This document shows positions 48,363-57,036 of a stretch of DNA of 64,000 nucleotides, in pieces. The stretch comes from Rhodococcus sp. B7740 (lineage in GTDB: Bacteria > Actinomycetota > Actinomycetes > Mycobacteriales > Mycobacteriaceae): positions 3,472,001-3,536,000 of the forward strand of contig NZ_CP010797.1 of NCBI RefSeq assembly GCF_000954115.1, given 5' to 3'. The notes beneath the pieces were generated by a model. That model was not told where the DNA came from. It saw nothing but the letters and a program-made list of their open reading frames with translations, and did not search any database. The stretch's first letter is position 1; the number at the start of each line of letters is the position of its first letter. The translations under genes were made by a program, and so were the position numbers.

Positions 48363-48761
48363 ATGTCGCACGACAGGACGAACTGGGAAGCCGCTGTTCG
48401 ACGGATGTGCTTGGCCCTGCCCGAGACCTACGAGGAGCAGGCATGGGTCGGGACACGCTGGCGAGTTCGCGGGCGCACCTTCGCCCACGTTCTCGAGATC
48501 CTCGACGGCGCCCCGCCTGCATCCGCCGCAGCTGCCGGCACCGACGGTCCGGCTCACGTGCTGATCTTTCGCTCCAGCGGAATCGAACTCGACGCACTGT
48601 CCGCCCGTGCCGGGTTCTTCAAGCCCGGATGGGGTCCGCAGATCATCGGAATGCTGCTCGACGAGTCCGTGGACCGGACCGAACTCGGCGAACTGATCAC
48701 CGAGAGTTACTGCGATCGCGCCCCGAAGAAGCTCATCGCACTGCTGAATCGACCGGAGTGA
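48363..48761 (+). CDS. MmcQ/YjbR-family protein
   Basis: 132 residues. The CyaY-like alpha/beta fold is indicated by LALPETYEEQAWVGTRWRVRGRTFAHV (shown here as LALPETYEEQ and WRVRGRTFAHV) and the end APKKLIALL. Family members are annotated as DNA-binding on weak grounds. The start ATG directly follows the short divergent gap. No operon partner. Function unknown. Confidence 0.8.
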   Translation: MSHDRTNWEAAVRRMCLALPETYEEQAWVGTRWRVRGRTFAHVLEILDGAPPASAAAAGTDGPAHVLIFRSSGIELDALSARAGFFKPGWGPQIIGMLLDESVDRTELGELITESYCDRAPKKLIALLNRPE

Positions 48762-48816
48762 CTGCCGCGAACAAACTCGCTTGACGCTGCCTCGCGTCGG
48801 GGGACAGAGTGGCCGC

Positions 48817-49623
48817 ATGCGCGCGCCCGAGAACTTGCTGGCCGATTGCGGCAGTTGTTTCGGACTCTGTTGCGTCGCTCTGCCCTTCGCGAAGTCGTCG
48901 GACTTCGCTGTCGACAAGGCCGCCGGCGAGCCGTGCCGGAACCTCCTCGGGGACTCGCGGTGCGGCATTCATTCGACGTTGCGGGAGAAAGGCTTTCGCG
49001 GTTGCGCGGTGTACGACTGCTTCGGTGCGGGCCAGAAGGTATCGCAGTCCACGTTCGCCGGACGCAACTGGCGGCAGCAACCGTCGAACTCGTCGGAGAT
49101 GTTCGCGGTGTTCCCGATCATGCGTGATCTGCACGAACTGCTGTGGTACCTCGCGGATGTGCGTGACCGGGATTCGACTGCGCCGCTGCACAATCGGATC
49201 GGCCACGAGTACGACGAACTGGACGCGCTGACCGAGTCGGCTCCCGAGGTTCTACTGTCGGTCGACGTCTCCGGGCTGCGTTCGCAAATCAACGAGTTGC
49301 TGATCGAGGCAAGCGATCTGGTTCGAACCGAAGTGAAGGGCAAGAAGAAGAACTACCGCGGCCGCGACCTGATCGGCGCACAGCTTGCCGGCGCGGACCT
49401 GCGCGGAGCGAGCCTGCGCGGTACGTATCTCATCGGGGCCGACCTGCGCAGGGCGGACCTGCGTCTGGCCGACATGATCGGCGCGGATCTCCGGGGTGCC
49501 GACCTCCGCGGCACGGACATGCTCGGCAGCATCTATGCCACGCAGTTCCAGATCGGCGCGGCACGTGGTGACCGAGCAACACGGCTACCCGAATCCTTGG
49601 CCCGTCCCAGTCATTGGGCCTGA
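48817..49623 (+). CDS. Pentapeptide-repeat protein with Cys-rich N-terminus
   Basis: 268 residues. The N-terminus has eight or so cysteines (CGSCFGLCC, then CRNLLGDSRCGIH, then CAVYDC), looking like an iron-sulfur or zinc site. The C-terminal part from about residue 190 has A-D-L-R-G type pentapeptide repeats (GADLRGASLRGTYLIGADLRRADL, read in two halves), forming a right-handed beta helix. Some pentapeptide proteins mimic DNA and protect gyrase. The fusion to a Cys-rich module is a distinct actinobacterial type of unknown role. The ATG at 48817 has a weak ribosome-binding site. Confidence 0.82.
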   Translation: MRAPENLLADCGSCFGLCCVALPFAKSSDFAVDKAAGEPCRNLLGDSRCGIHSTLREKGFRGCAVYDCFGAGQKVSQSTFAGRNWRQQPSNSSEMFAVFPIMRDLHELLWYLADVRDRDSTAPLHNRIGHEYDELDALTESAPEVLLSVDVSGLRSQINELLIEASDLVRTEVKGKKKNYRGRDLIGAQLAGADLRGASLRGTYLIGADLRRADLRLADMIGADLRGADLRGTDMLGSIYATQFQIGAARGDRATRLPESLARPSHWA

Positions 49624-49626
49624 ACG

Positions 49627-49836
49627 TCAGCCGAGCGAACGACCGGTCTGCTCCAACGCCGCTTGGACGACCGTCAACGCCTTGGGACCGACACCGTGCA
49701 GTTTCTTCAGCTCGGCCGCGGGCACCCCCGCAAGATCGTCCAGGCACATGTATCCCGCCGCGCGGAATGCCCGAGACGCAGGATTTCCGGTGCCCTTCGG
49801 AAATTCCGGACGTTCGTCGGCTTCTGCTCTGCTCAC
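49627..49836 (-). CDS. Small helix-hairpin-helix protein
   Basis: 69 residues. The C-terminal half, LAGVPAAELKKLHGVGPKALTVVQAAL, is a tandem helix-hairpin-helix as in the RNA polymerase alpha C-terminal domain, with LHGVGPKAL as the DNA-contacting hairpin. Probably binds DNA non-specifically. The start is either a TTG at 49842 or the GTG at 49836, which I prefer. It is convergent with the pentapeptide gene, only three bases apart, and divergent from an SDR gene. Confidence 0.65.
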   Translation of the reverse strand: MSRAEADERPEFPKGTGNPASRAFRAAGYMCLDDLAGVPAAELKKLHGVGPKALTVVQAALEQTGRSLG

Positions 49837-49871
49837 GGGCAAAGTGTAAAACAGACCGGTAACCTGGCGGC

Positions 49872-50759
49872 GTGCCCGAAAACAAGCAGAGACGCGTTGT
49901 CATCACCGGTGCGAACACCGGTATCGGCTACTACACCGCCCTGGAGTTGGCCAAGCGCGGCGACCACGTGACGCTCGCGTGCCGCAACAAGGACAAGGCC
50001 GATGCCGCCGCGGCCAAGATTTCGGCGGAGGCACCCCGCGGAACCGTCGACACCGCCACCCTGAACCTCGCGGACCTGGCCTCGGTGCGTGAATACGCCG
50101 CGTCGGCACCGGAGTCGATCGACGTGCTGATCAACAATGCGGGCGTCATGATGCCGGCAATGCGGACCGAGACGGCGGACGGCTTCGAGCTCCAGCTCGG
50201 CACCAATCACCTGGGCCACTTCGCCTTGACCGGCCTGCTGTTCCCCAAGCTCGCTGCGGACGCCAAGATCACCACGATCGCATCCGTCGCACACCGGCAG
50301 GGACCCAAGCTCGATTTCGACAATCTTCAGCTCGAGCGTGGGTACAACCCTCAGCGTGGATACGCCAATTCCAAGCTTGCGAACATCCTGTTCGCTCTGG
50401 AACTCCAGCGCCGGATCGACAAGGCCGGACTGAAGATCACCAGCAATGCCGCGCACCCCGGAATCTCGGCCACCGAGCTGTACTCGAGCCCCGACGGGCT
50501 GGGCAGCAACAAGATCCTGTCCACCCTCGCTCCGATCGGACTGAAGATCTTCTCGCAATCCGCCAGTGCCGGAGCACGTCCCACGCTCTACGCCGTCGAC
50601 GTTGCGGGTGGCGGCACGTACAGCGGCCCCAAATCCCTGTTCGAGACGCGCGGCAAGCCGGGCCCGGCGAGCATGACCAAGACCGCACAGGACCCGGCTC
50701 TTGCCGCGAAGCTGTGGAACGCCAGCGAGAAATTGACGGGAGTCGGCTACCCGTTCTGA
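49872..50759 (+). CDS. Short-chain dehydrogenase/reductase
   Basis: 295 residues from GTG. The cofactor motif is TGANTGIG near residue 13, the structural NNAG is near 90, the active-site Ser is in IASVAH, and the catalytic YxxxK is YANSKLAN. The sequence around LACRNKDKA favours NADP. It resembles retinol-dehydrogenase-like SDRs common in Mycobacteriales. Substrate unknown. It stands alone, with a 35-base gap from the divergent small HhH gene. Confidence 0.9.
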   Translation: MPENKQRRVVITGANTGIGYYTALELAKRGDHVTLACRNKDKADAAAAKISAEAPRGTVDTATLNLADLASVREYAASAPESIDVLINNAGVMMPAMRTETADGFELQLGTNHLGHFALTGLLFPKLAADAKITTIASVAHRQGPKLDFDNLQLERGYNPQRGYANSKLANILFALELQRRIDKAGLKITSNAAHPGISATELYSSPDGLGSNKILSTLAPIGLKIFSQSASAGARPTLYAVDVAGGGTYSGPKSLFETRGKPGPASMTKTAQDPALAAKLWNASEKLTGVGYPF

Positions 50760-50833
50760 CGGGGAACCGTCACCGGGCGGGTTCGGGCAGAGAAAGTCCG
50801 CGCTCGCTCATGACGGCACGAGCGAATTGGGCT

Positions 50834-52105
50834 CTACATCGTCTCGAGCATCGTCCGATTTCCACCGTCCGCTTTCGCTCGGTACATGAGAGAGTCCGCC
50901 GCGCGCGTCGCGTCGTTGACCACATCGACCCCTGATGACCATGCCTCCGAATCAGGAGCGATCACGACAGCGCCGGCACTGACCGTGACCGGTATCGGAT
51001 CCGAGCAGTCCGTCAGCGTGCCGCTCACGTCGAGCACCAGGTCACACAACTGTTCTGCCTCGCCGACGAGGACGGCCACGAACTCCTCGCCCCCGGTTCT
51101 CGCCACCACCCCCACCTTCCCGAGGTGGTCGCGGAGTCGGTCGGCAACGAGGACGATGACGGCGTCGCCCTGGTCGTGTCCATAGCGGTCGTTGACGCTC
51201 TTGAACCGATCGATGTCGACCAGAACGAGAACGAAAGCCAACTGCTCGCGATGGGCAACCATGCGCAGATCTTCGATGGCATTCTGCAATCCGCGTCTGT
51301 TCTTCATTCGGGTCAGCGGATCGATCTCGGACTGCCGCGCATCCTCGCACACCAACGACCAGGCGATCTGGGCGAAGATCGGGACACCCGACGTCGCCCC
51401 TGCGGCCACCAGCACGGCGGCGATCGCATCCCACGGACCCCACAAGCCCTGCACATACGCGGCCGCCCCGATGTAGACGATCACCAGATTGGCGAACACC
51501 AGGTGCGCGACGAGCAGTCTCGGACCGAGGAAGAAGGTGCACATCGACCCGGTCAGCGCGAAGAGGAACGTGCCGATCAGCGCCGACGTGGGGACATCGA
51601 GAAGAATCACCGACGCAAGACCGACGTCGCCGAAAACCAGGAAAGCCACCAGTTGCCACTTGCGGTCCGGTAGCGGCCCGACCAGCAACCACAGGATCGC
51701 GGCGAACTGCAGAACCAGGATGAAGATCACGTAGGCAACCGGACCCGATCCGGTCGGCCCGTTCGGTGACGCCAGCATCAACATCGACACGGCGGCGTAC
51801 AGAGCCACACAGCTCGCGAACACGACTCGGATCAGCCGGTGCAGCGGACGAGTCGACTTGTGCACGAAAATCCAGTCGAAATCGTGCGGGGCAGCGAACC
51901 AGTGGCGAAGAACCTGAGCCGCACTGGGCTGAGGTCCGAGCGGCGGAGCGGTGATACTCGAGATCGACCTCGGCGGCGAGGGCGTGCTCGACCGTTTGCG
52001 GTGCCGACTACGCGCCTGCCCGTGCGCCCGCGTCGAACGTGGTTGTACCGACGCATTCGATCGCTCGCCGTGCCGCGATGCGGGCGATCGAAAGTCTTCG
52101 TACAT
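50834..52105 (-). CDS. Membrane-bound diguanylate cyclase (GGDEF)
   Basis: 423 residues. A basic, Ser/Arg-rich cytoplasmic start of about 75 residues leads into six membrane helices (about 100-260), then a GGDEF domain with DIDRFKSVND and the active-site GGEEF near residue 338. It should make cyclic di-GMP from GTP. No EAL domain and no clear I-site (RxxD) are seen. The ATG at 52105 has AGGGAG upstream; the long open frame further upstream is non-coding and holds a hairpin. Stimulus unknown. Confidence 0.88.
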   Translation of the reverse strand: MYEDFRSPASRHGERSNASVQPRSTRAHGQARSRHRKRSSTPSPPRSISSITAPPLGPQPSAAQVLRHWFAAPHDFDWIFVHKSTRPLHRLIRVVFASCVALYAAVSMLMLASPNGPTGSGPVAYVIFILVLQFAAILWLLVGPLPDRKWQLVAFLVFGDVGLASVILLDVPTSALIGTFLFALTGSMCTFFLGPRLLVAHLVFANLVIVYIGAAAYVQGLWGPWDAIAAVLVAAGATSGVPIFAQIAWSLVCEDARQSEIDPLTRMKNRRGLQNAIEDLRMVAHREQLAFVLVLVDIDRFKSVNDRYGHDQGDAVIVLVADRLRDHLGKVGVVARTGGEEFVAVLVGEAEQLCDLVLDVSGTLTDCSDPIPVTVSAGAVVIAPDSEAWSSGVDVVNDATRAADSLMYRAKADGGNRTMLETM

Positions 52106-52258
52106 GAGGCTCCCTCGAGAAACGACCTGCCCAGGTCCGAAAGCGTACCGATCACCGTTTCGACTCGCCGGAAATCTTCCGATCCGGTCTCGGGCGGCGG
52201 ATCTGGTGGAGCCGAGGGCATCCATCACGATGTGGACGTCTACCCACACACAAAAAGG

Positions 52259-52310
52259 GAGACACCCACTACTGACGGCGGTCGGGGGCGACAGCAGTAG
52301 CGGGTGTCTC
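52259..52310 (-). terminator. Strong hairpin with T-run, leader terminator or small RNA end
   Basis: On the minus strand, a 16-bp stem (GAGACACCCGCTACTG and CAGTAGTGGGTGTCTC, one G-U pair) with a 20-base loop is followed at once by CCTTTTTG, a textbook intrinsic terminator. It lies 154 bases upstream of the GGDEF start in the 297-base divergent gap 52106-52402. The gene upstream is on the other strand, so the terminator must end a leader RNA or a small RNA. Confidence 0.75.
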
Positions 52311-52402
52311 ATTGAGCATTCGCAGCCCCTCTCGAGGTGGATGGGTGCCGGATGAGAAATCTTTTCGAAGTTTTTCCACCACCCGGGGAATAGCCTGTGA
52401 CC

Positions 52403-52777
52403 ATGCCTTTCACCGCAGCGAATCACTACGACTTCACCGGCGACGACATCACCGGGACCGTCGATGCCCATCGATCCGCAGGCGTCTGGGCGGCGCAGCT
52501 CGTCCTGAGCGGACAGACGTTCGAGTCCACCGACGTCACCCGATCGGACCTGGGTTTCGAGATTCGCACCGTCGTCGACAATCTTTCGGACGGAAACCGG
52601 ACCCACCTGCTTGTCGTATTGCCACGCGTGGCCGTCGACTCCGACGACAACCAACCCGTCACCTTCACCTCCTACGCGGTGCTCTACACGGTCCACGGTG
52701 GATCGACCGAGGTGCACGGTGCGGCCGAGTCCTACGACGTGCGGCTGCTCAGCGGAACCGCGTCCCTCGTCGGTTAG
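52403..52777 (+). CDS. Hypothetical protein
   Basis: 124 residues, soluble, no signal peptide. The sequence alternates short beta-prone segments (AAQLVLSGQTFES, TFTSYAVLYTVHGG), suggesting a small beta-sandwich. I do not recognise it. ATG at 52403 or GTG at 52397 could be the start. It is followed by the pirin gene 87 bases downstream on the same strand. Confidence 0.6.
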   Translation: MPFTAANHYDFTGDDITGTVDAHRSAGVWAAQLVLSGQTFESTDVTRSDLGFEIRTVVDNLSDGNRTHLLVVLPRVAVDSDDNQPVTFTSYAVLYTVHGGSTEVHGAAESYDVRLLSGTASLVG

Positions 52778-52864
52778 TCCGGACCGGGAACAGCCCTCGT
52801 CGCATTCGGGTTGTTCCACGTAGTCGATTCGAGCGCCAAGACTTTCGTGCCATCAGGAGCAGAC

Positions 52865-53749
52865 GTGATCGAAATTCTCACCCCACGCGAGGTTCCTCTC
52901 GGCGGCCCGCGCGCCCTGAAGGTTCGGCGCACGCTCCCGCAGCGGCAGCGTTCACTGATCGGCGCGTGGTGCTTCGCGGACCACTACGGCCCCGACACCT
53001 CGTCGATGGACGTGCCACCCCATCCACACACCGGACTCCAGACCGTCAGCTGGTTGTTCTCCGGCGAGATCGAACACCGCGACAGCGTCGGATCACATGC
53101 CATGGTGCGGCCGGGTGAGCTGAATCTGATGACGGCCGGCTACGGCATCAGTCACTCCGAGACCTCCACCCCGGAGACCGAGATTCTGCACGGCATGCAG
53201 CTGTGGGTTGCCCTGCCGGCTCGATCGCGCTTCACCGCGCCCACTTTCGAGCACCACGTGCCACCGACCCACACGAGCCAGGGGCTGACCGCACGAGTGT
53301 TCCTCGGCTCGCTGCTCGGTGAGACCTCACCGGTGGAGACGTTCACCCCGCTCCTCGGAGCCGAACTCGTGCTCGACGCCGGAGCCCGCGTCACCCTCGA
53401 CGTCGACTCGACGTTCGAGCACGGCGTCATCGTCGATCAGGGCACCGTGACGATGGACGAGACCGTCCTTGCAGCAGCCGAATTGGGCTACCGCGAACCG
53501 GGCAGTTCGACGCTCGATCTCCACAACCCGACCCGAGAGCCGGTGCGACTGCTGCTGCTCGGTGGACCGCCGTTCGGCGAGCAGATCGTCATGTGGTGGA
53601 ACTTCGTCGGCCGCAGCCACGAGGACGTCGTCGAGTACCGGGCCGCCTACGAGCGCGAGAGCGAGCAGTTCGGCACCGTCGAGGGGTATCCGGGATCTCG
53701 ACTGCACGCGCCACCTCTGCCCAACAGCCGGATGCAACCTCGCGGCTGA
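52865..53749 (+). CDS. Pirin-family protein
   Basis: 294 residues, two cupin domains. The iron-binding residues lie in the N-terminal domain: PPHPHTGLQT (two His) and MTAGYGISHSE (His and Glu). Bacterial pirins can act as quercetin 2,3-dioxygenases or as metabolic regulators; the activity here is unknown. The GTG at 52865 follows AGGAG by five bases and matches the family N-terminus (IEILTPREVPLGG). It is convergent with the CBS genes, ten bases apart. Confidence 0.9.
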   Translation: MIEILTPREVPLGGPRALKVRRTLPQRQRSLIGAWCFADHYGPDTSSMDVPPHPHTGLQTVSWLFSGEIEHRDSVGSHAMVRPGELNLMTAGYGISHSETSTPETEILHGMQLWVALPARSRFTAPTFEHHVPPTHTSQGLTARVFLGSLLGETSPVETFTPLLGAELVLDAGARVTLDVDSTFEHGVIVDQGTVTMDETVLAAAELGYREPGSSTLDLHNPTREPVRLLLLGGPPFGEQIVMWWNFVGRSHEDVVEYRAAYERESEQFGTVEGYPGSRLHAPPLPNSRMQPRG

Positions 53750-53758
53750 ATCACATTG

Positions 53759-54772
53759 CTATGCAGCAGGAGCCGTGGGTAGTACCCGCTTGATGACGTC
53801 GGTGAGCGTGACGATGCCGAGGAACCGTCCACCGGTCTCCACGACCGCGAGCTGAACGCTGCGGTTGCGCATCTGCCGTAGCAACTCGTACACCGGTGTC
53901 GATCCGTCGACCGTGTAGGCCTCCCGCGCGTAGTCGGCCGCCGGCTCCCCGACGTCGGCCAGCAACGTGTCTCTCACGTGCACGACGCCGGGCGTCGCGC
54001 CGGAGCTGTCGGTGAGCAGAACCCGAAGGTGACCGGAACGCAGTGCGGCCGCCTGCACATCGGAGACGGTGGCACCGTGCGGCACCGAGGTCGCCTCGGA
54101 GTCGGGCACCGTGATCGTCACGACGGTCAGTGTCTCGAGTTCGATCACCCGGGTGATCTGGGTTTGCAGTTCCGGTTCCAGTACACCGACCTGCGACGAG
54201 TACTCGACGAGATTGCGGATGGTCTCGGCGTCGCGTCCGCCGACCGCGGCGCTCTCCACCGGCTCCACTCCCGACCGTTCGACGAGCTTGTTGGCGATCT
54301 TGTTGACCCACACCAGGAACAGCCGGAAGGGGCGGATGAACGCCCGAGACGGTAGCCCGATGATGGTGGCAGCGAGTTCGGGATGCGCGATGGCCCAGGA
54401 CTTGGGGGCCATCTCACCGATCACCAGATGCAGGAACGTGACGAGCAACAGCGACAGCGCGAACGCGGCGGTTCCGGCCAACCAACCCGGCACACCCCAC
54501 GAGGTGAACACCGGCCCCAGCCAGGAATCGACGGCGGGCTTGGTGACGGCACCGAGAGCGAAGGTGCAGGCAGTGATGCCCAGCTGCGCGCCCGCCAACA
54601 TGATCGTCAACTCGTTCATTCCGCGCAGCGCCGCCCGCACCGATCGGCTCGTTCCGGCTTTCTCCTCCAGTCGGTGCCTTCGGGCGCCGAGCAGAGCGAA
54701 CTCGATGACGACGAAGAACGCACTCAGCGCGATGAGCGCGACCGTCACGGCGACGACGACCCATGCGTTCAT
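53759..54772 (-). CDS. CNNM/CBS-domain membrane protein (Rv1841c-like)
   Basis: 337 residues. The CNNM (DUF21) transmembrane domain occupies about residues 1-165, with AGAQLGITACTF and HLVIGEMAPKSWAI, the conserved ion-pathway motifs. Two CBS domains follow (about 200-330). There is no CorC/HlyC domain. It overlaps the preceding paralogue by four bases (ATGA). Such proteins are linked to Mg2+/Co2+ transport. M. tuberculosis has the same pair (Rv1841c-Rv1842c). Confidence 0.88.
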   Translation of the reverse strand: MNAWVVVAVTVALIALSAFFVVIEFALLGARRHRLEEKAGTSRSVRAALRGMNELTIMLAGAQLGITACTFALGAVTKPAVDSWLGPVFTSWGVPGWLAGTAAFALSLLLVTFLHLVIGEMAPKSWAIAHPELAATIIGLPSRAFIRPFRLFLVWVNKIANKLVERSGVEPVESAAVGGRDAETIRNLVEYSSQVGVLEPELQTQITRVIELETLTVVTITVPDSEATSVPHGATVSDVQAAALRSGHLRVLLTDSSGATPGVVHVRDTLLADVGEPAADYAREAYTVDGSTPVYELLRQMRNRSVQLAVVETGGRFLGIVTLTDVIKRVLPTAPAA

Positions 54773-56175
54773 CGGTCCGTCTCCTCGTCCGACTCCTGCG
54801 AATCCTCGCTGCCGTCCGGCAAATTCTCGTGGAGTCTGATTCTCAGCTCACTCGGCACGTGCCGATCGACCTCGAGCACCTCCACCTCCAACGACGGACG
54901 CGGCGGCACCTCTTCCATGAGGTCGGCCCCGAACACCGCGAGGTCGATCCGCACCGTGTCTCCGACCTCGGGCAGATTTCCGCCCTCTGCGATGAGCAGG
55001 CCGGCAAGTGTCTCGTAATCGCCTCGCGGCAACAGCATGTCGCGACCGATGGTGCGTTCGACCTCGTCGACATGGACGTCGCCGTCCATGAGCCACACTC
55101 CGTCTTTCCGAACCTCCACGCCGACGATGTCCTCGTCGTGCTCGTCGGTGATCTCGCCGACCAGCTCCTCGGCGAGATCCTCGATGGTCAGCACACCGGC
55201 GAATCCGCCGTATTCATCGATCACGCATGCCAATTCGTTCTTCGTGCTCGACAACAGCTCCAAGGCATCCTCGAGCGGCATCAGCTCGGGCACGATCAGC
55301 GGTGCTCGCATGATCTCGGTGACCGAACGGCTGTCGTCGGGGGCAGCGGCCAACACCTCGGCCAGCTGCACCACACCGATCGGCTCGTCACGGTCGCCGA
55401 TCACCGGGTAGCGCGTGTGCGCACGCACCATCCGCGCCCGCATCTCGCCGATGGCGGTGGCGGGGGTCACTGCGTCCACCCGACTACGCGGGATCATGGC
55501 GTGCTCGACGTCGCGTTCCGGAAAGTCCAGGATGCGGTCGAGCAGCAACGACAGATCCTCGGTGAGATCCCCGCTGGCCCGGGAATCGTCGATGATGCTC
55601 TCGAGATCCTTGGCGGTGGCACTGCTGTCCACGTCGTGCACCGGTTCGACGCGCAGCAGACGCAGCATCGCGTTGGAGGACTTGTCGAAGAAGGTGATCA
55701 GCCAACCGAACGCGGCCAGGTAGATCAGCGTCGACCGGGCGAGGCGTCGGGACAGCGGATCGGGGTTCGCAATCGCGAGATTCTTCGGATAGAGCTCGCC
55801 GAAGATCATCTGCACGACGGTCGCGAGCACGAGGGCAGCCACCGTGCCGATCGAAATACCCACCGCGATGGGAACTCCGGCGCTGCTCAGCAGCTCGCCC
55901 AGCGATTCGCCGATGAACGGCTCGGCCACGTAGCCGACCATCAGACCGGTGACCGTGATGCCCAGCTGCGCGCCCGACAGCATGAACGAGGTGCGCTTGG
56001 TGACCTTCAGTGCCCGCTCGGCCGACGCGTCGCCCTTCTCGGCTCCGGTACGGAGCGTCGCCCGGTCGACGGACATGTAAGCGAACTCCTGAGCCACGAA
56101 GTATCCGTTGGCCGCGATGATCGCGGCGGTGAGTACGAAGCCGAGGAGCAACGACAGTAGGGCGGTGATCACCAT
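54769..56175 (-). CDS. CNNM/CBS/CorC-domain membrane protein (Rv1842c-like)
   Basis: 468 residues. The CNNM domain (about 1-190) has SGAQLGITVTGLMVGY and MIFGELYPKNLAI. A CBS pair follows (about 210-335), including MIPRSRVDAV and VIDEYGGFAGVLTIEDL. The C-terminal CorC/HlyC domain spans about 350-440 (DVHVDEVERTIG). The tail is acidic. It is the first gene of a coupled pair with the shorter paralogue, suggesting a heterodimer that exports or senses divalent metal. Upstream is a 189-base gap before RNase HI, without a clear regulatory site. Confidence 0.9.
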   Translation of the reverse strand: MVITALLSLLLGFVLTAAIIAANGYFVAQEFAYMSVDRATLRTGAEKGDASAERALKVTKRTSFMLSGAQLGITVTGLMVGYVAEPFIGESLGELLSSAGVPIAVGISIGTVAALVLATVVQMIFGELYPKNLAIANPDPLSRRLARSTLIYLAAFGWLITFFDKSSNAMLRLLRVEPVHDVDSSATAKDLESIIDDSRASGDLTEDLSLLLDRILDFPERDVEHAMIPRSRVDAVTPATAIGEMRARMVRAHTRYPVIGDRDEPIGVVQLAEVLAAAPDDSRSVTEIMRAPLIVPELMPLEDALELLSSTKNELACVIDEYGGFAGVLTIEDLAEELVGEITDEHDEDIVGVEVRKDGVWLMDGDVHVDEVERTIGRDMLLPRGDYETLAGLLIAEGGNLPEVGDTVRIDLAVFGADLMEEVPPRPSLEVEVLEVDRHVPSELRIRLHENLPDGSEDSQESDEETDR

Positions 56176-56364
56176 GCGATCACTCGAAAACGGACGGCCG
56201 AAGCAGTGACCTCGGATGGAGCAGCGGCCACGGGCGGCCCAGGGGGATCTATGCAGTGCACAGTGCTCTCGACGCCTCCGGTATCGGACAATCCCGAAAT
56301 GAGTGGAATGTCGCGATCCTACCGAGTACCGGGGGAGGATTCCGACGTCCAGGCGAACGAGCGA

Positions 56365-56934
56365 TCAGAACAGAGTGGGAACCGCGTCGTCGGACGTCGA
56401 CGTCTCACGCGCAGCCGGGGCCTGGACCGGAGACGAGGGAACTGCATCCGCCGGGGCCGGTGTCGATTTGTCGGTCGCGTTCTCGGCCGGCGCTGTCGGA
56501 CCGCCTGCGGCCACGGCGCGTGCCGCCTCCCCTGCCAAGGCGTCGGCTGCTTCGTTGAAGTGATTGCCGACGTGTCCGCGGACCCACCGGAACCGGACCG
56601 GACCTTCGCGTTCGGTGATGGCTCGCTCGATGCTCTGCACGAGCTCGAGGTTGCGTACCGGGGAACCGCCCGCAGTTTTCCAGCCCTTGCGCTTCCAGCC
56701 TGCGAGCCACTCGGACGCGCACTTGATGGCGTATTGCGAATCGGATTCGATCAACAGCGGCTCGGGGCCGGGGTGCGCCAGCACCGCCTCCAGCAGGGCC
56801 CTGAGCTCGGCGACCTGGTTGGTGCCCGAGGGCTCACCGCCGGAGTTGCTCGGCCCCGTGTGGTTGACCCACGCCCACCCGATTGCTCCGCCGGGGTTAC
56901 GCAGACACGAGCCGTCCGTACTCACGATGATCAC
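56365..56934 (-). CDS. rnhA: Ribonuclease HI
   Basis: 189 residues. The RNase H core (about 1-150) keeps the four acidic residues: Asp in STDGSC, Glu in NQVAELRALLE, Asp in ESDSQYAI and Asp in NEAADALAGE, plus the late His in RGHVGNH. It removes RNA from RNA-DNA hybrids. The C-terminal 40 residues are Ala/Pro-rich and probably disordered. The GTG at 56934 gives the normal N-terminus; an ATG 87 bases upstream would add unlike sequence. Standing alone between two gene pairs. Confidence 0.9.
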   Translation of the reverse strand: MIIVSTDGSCLRNPGGAIGWAWVNHTGPSNSGGEPSGTNQVAELRALLEAVLAHPGPEPLLIESDSQYAIKCASEWLAGWKRKGWKTAGGSPVRNLELVQSIERAITEREGPVRFRWVRGHVGNHFNEAADALAGEAARAVAAGGPTAPAENATDKSTPAPADAVPSSPVQAPAARETSTSDDAVPTLF

Positions 56935-57036
56935 GGTCTCAGACCCTACGTCGGGGCACCGACAAAGCCCGGGTGACTCGCGCACGAACGCCGCGGGACT
57001 TGCCCGATGGGTACGAGGCACGACCGCCCCCGCGTA

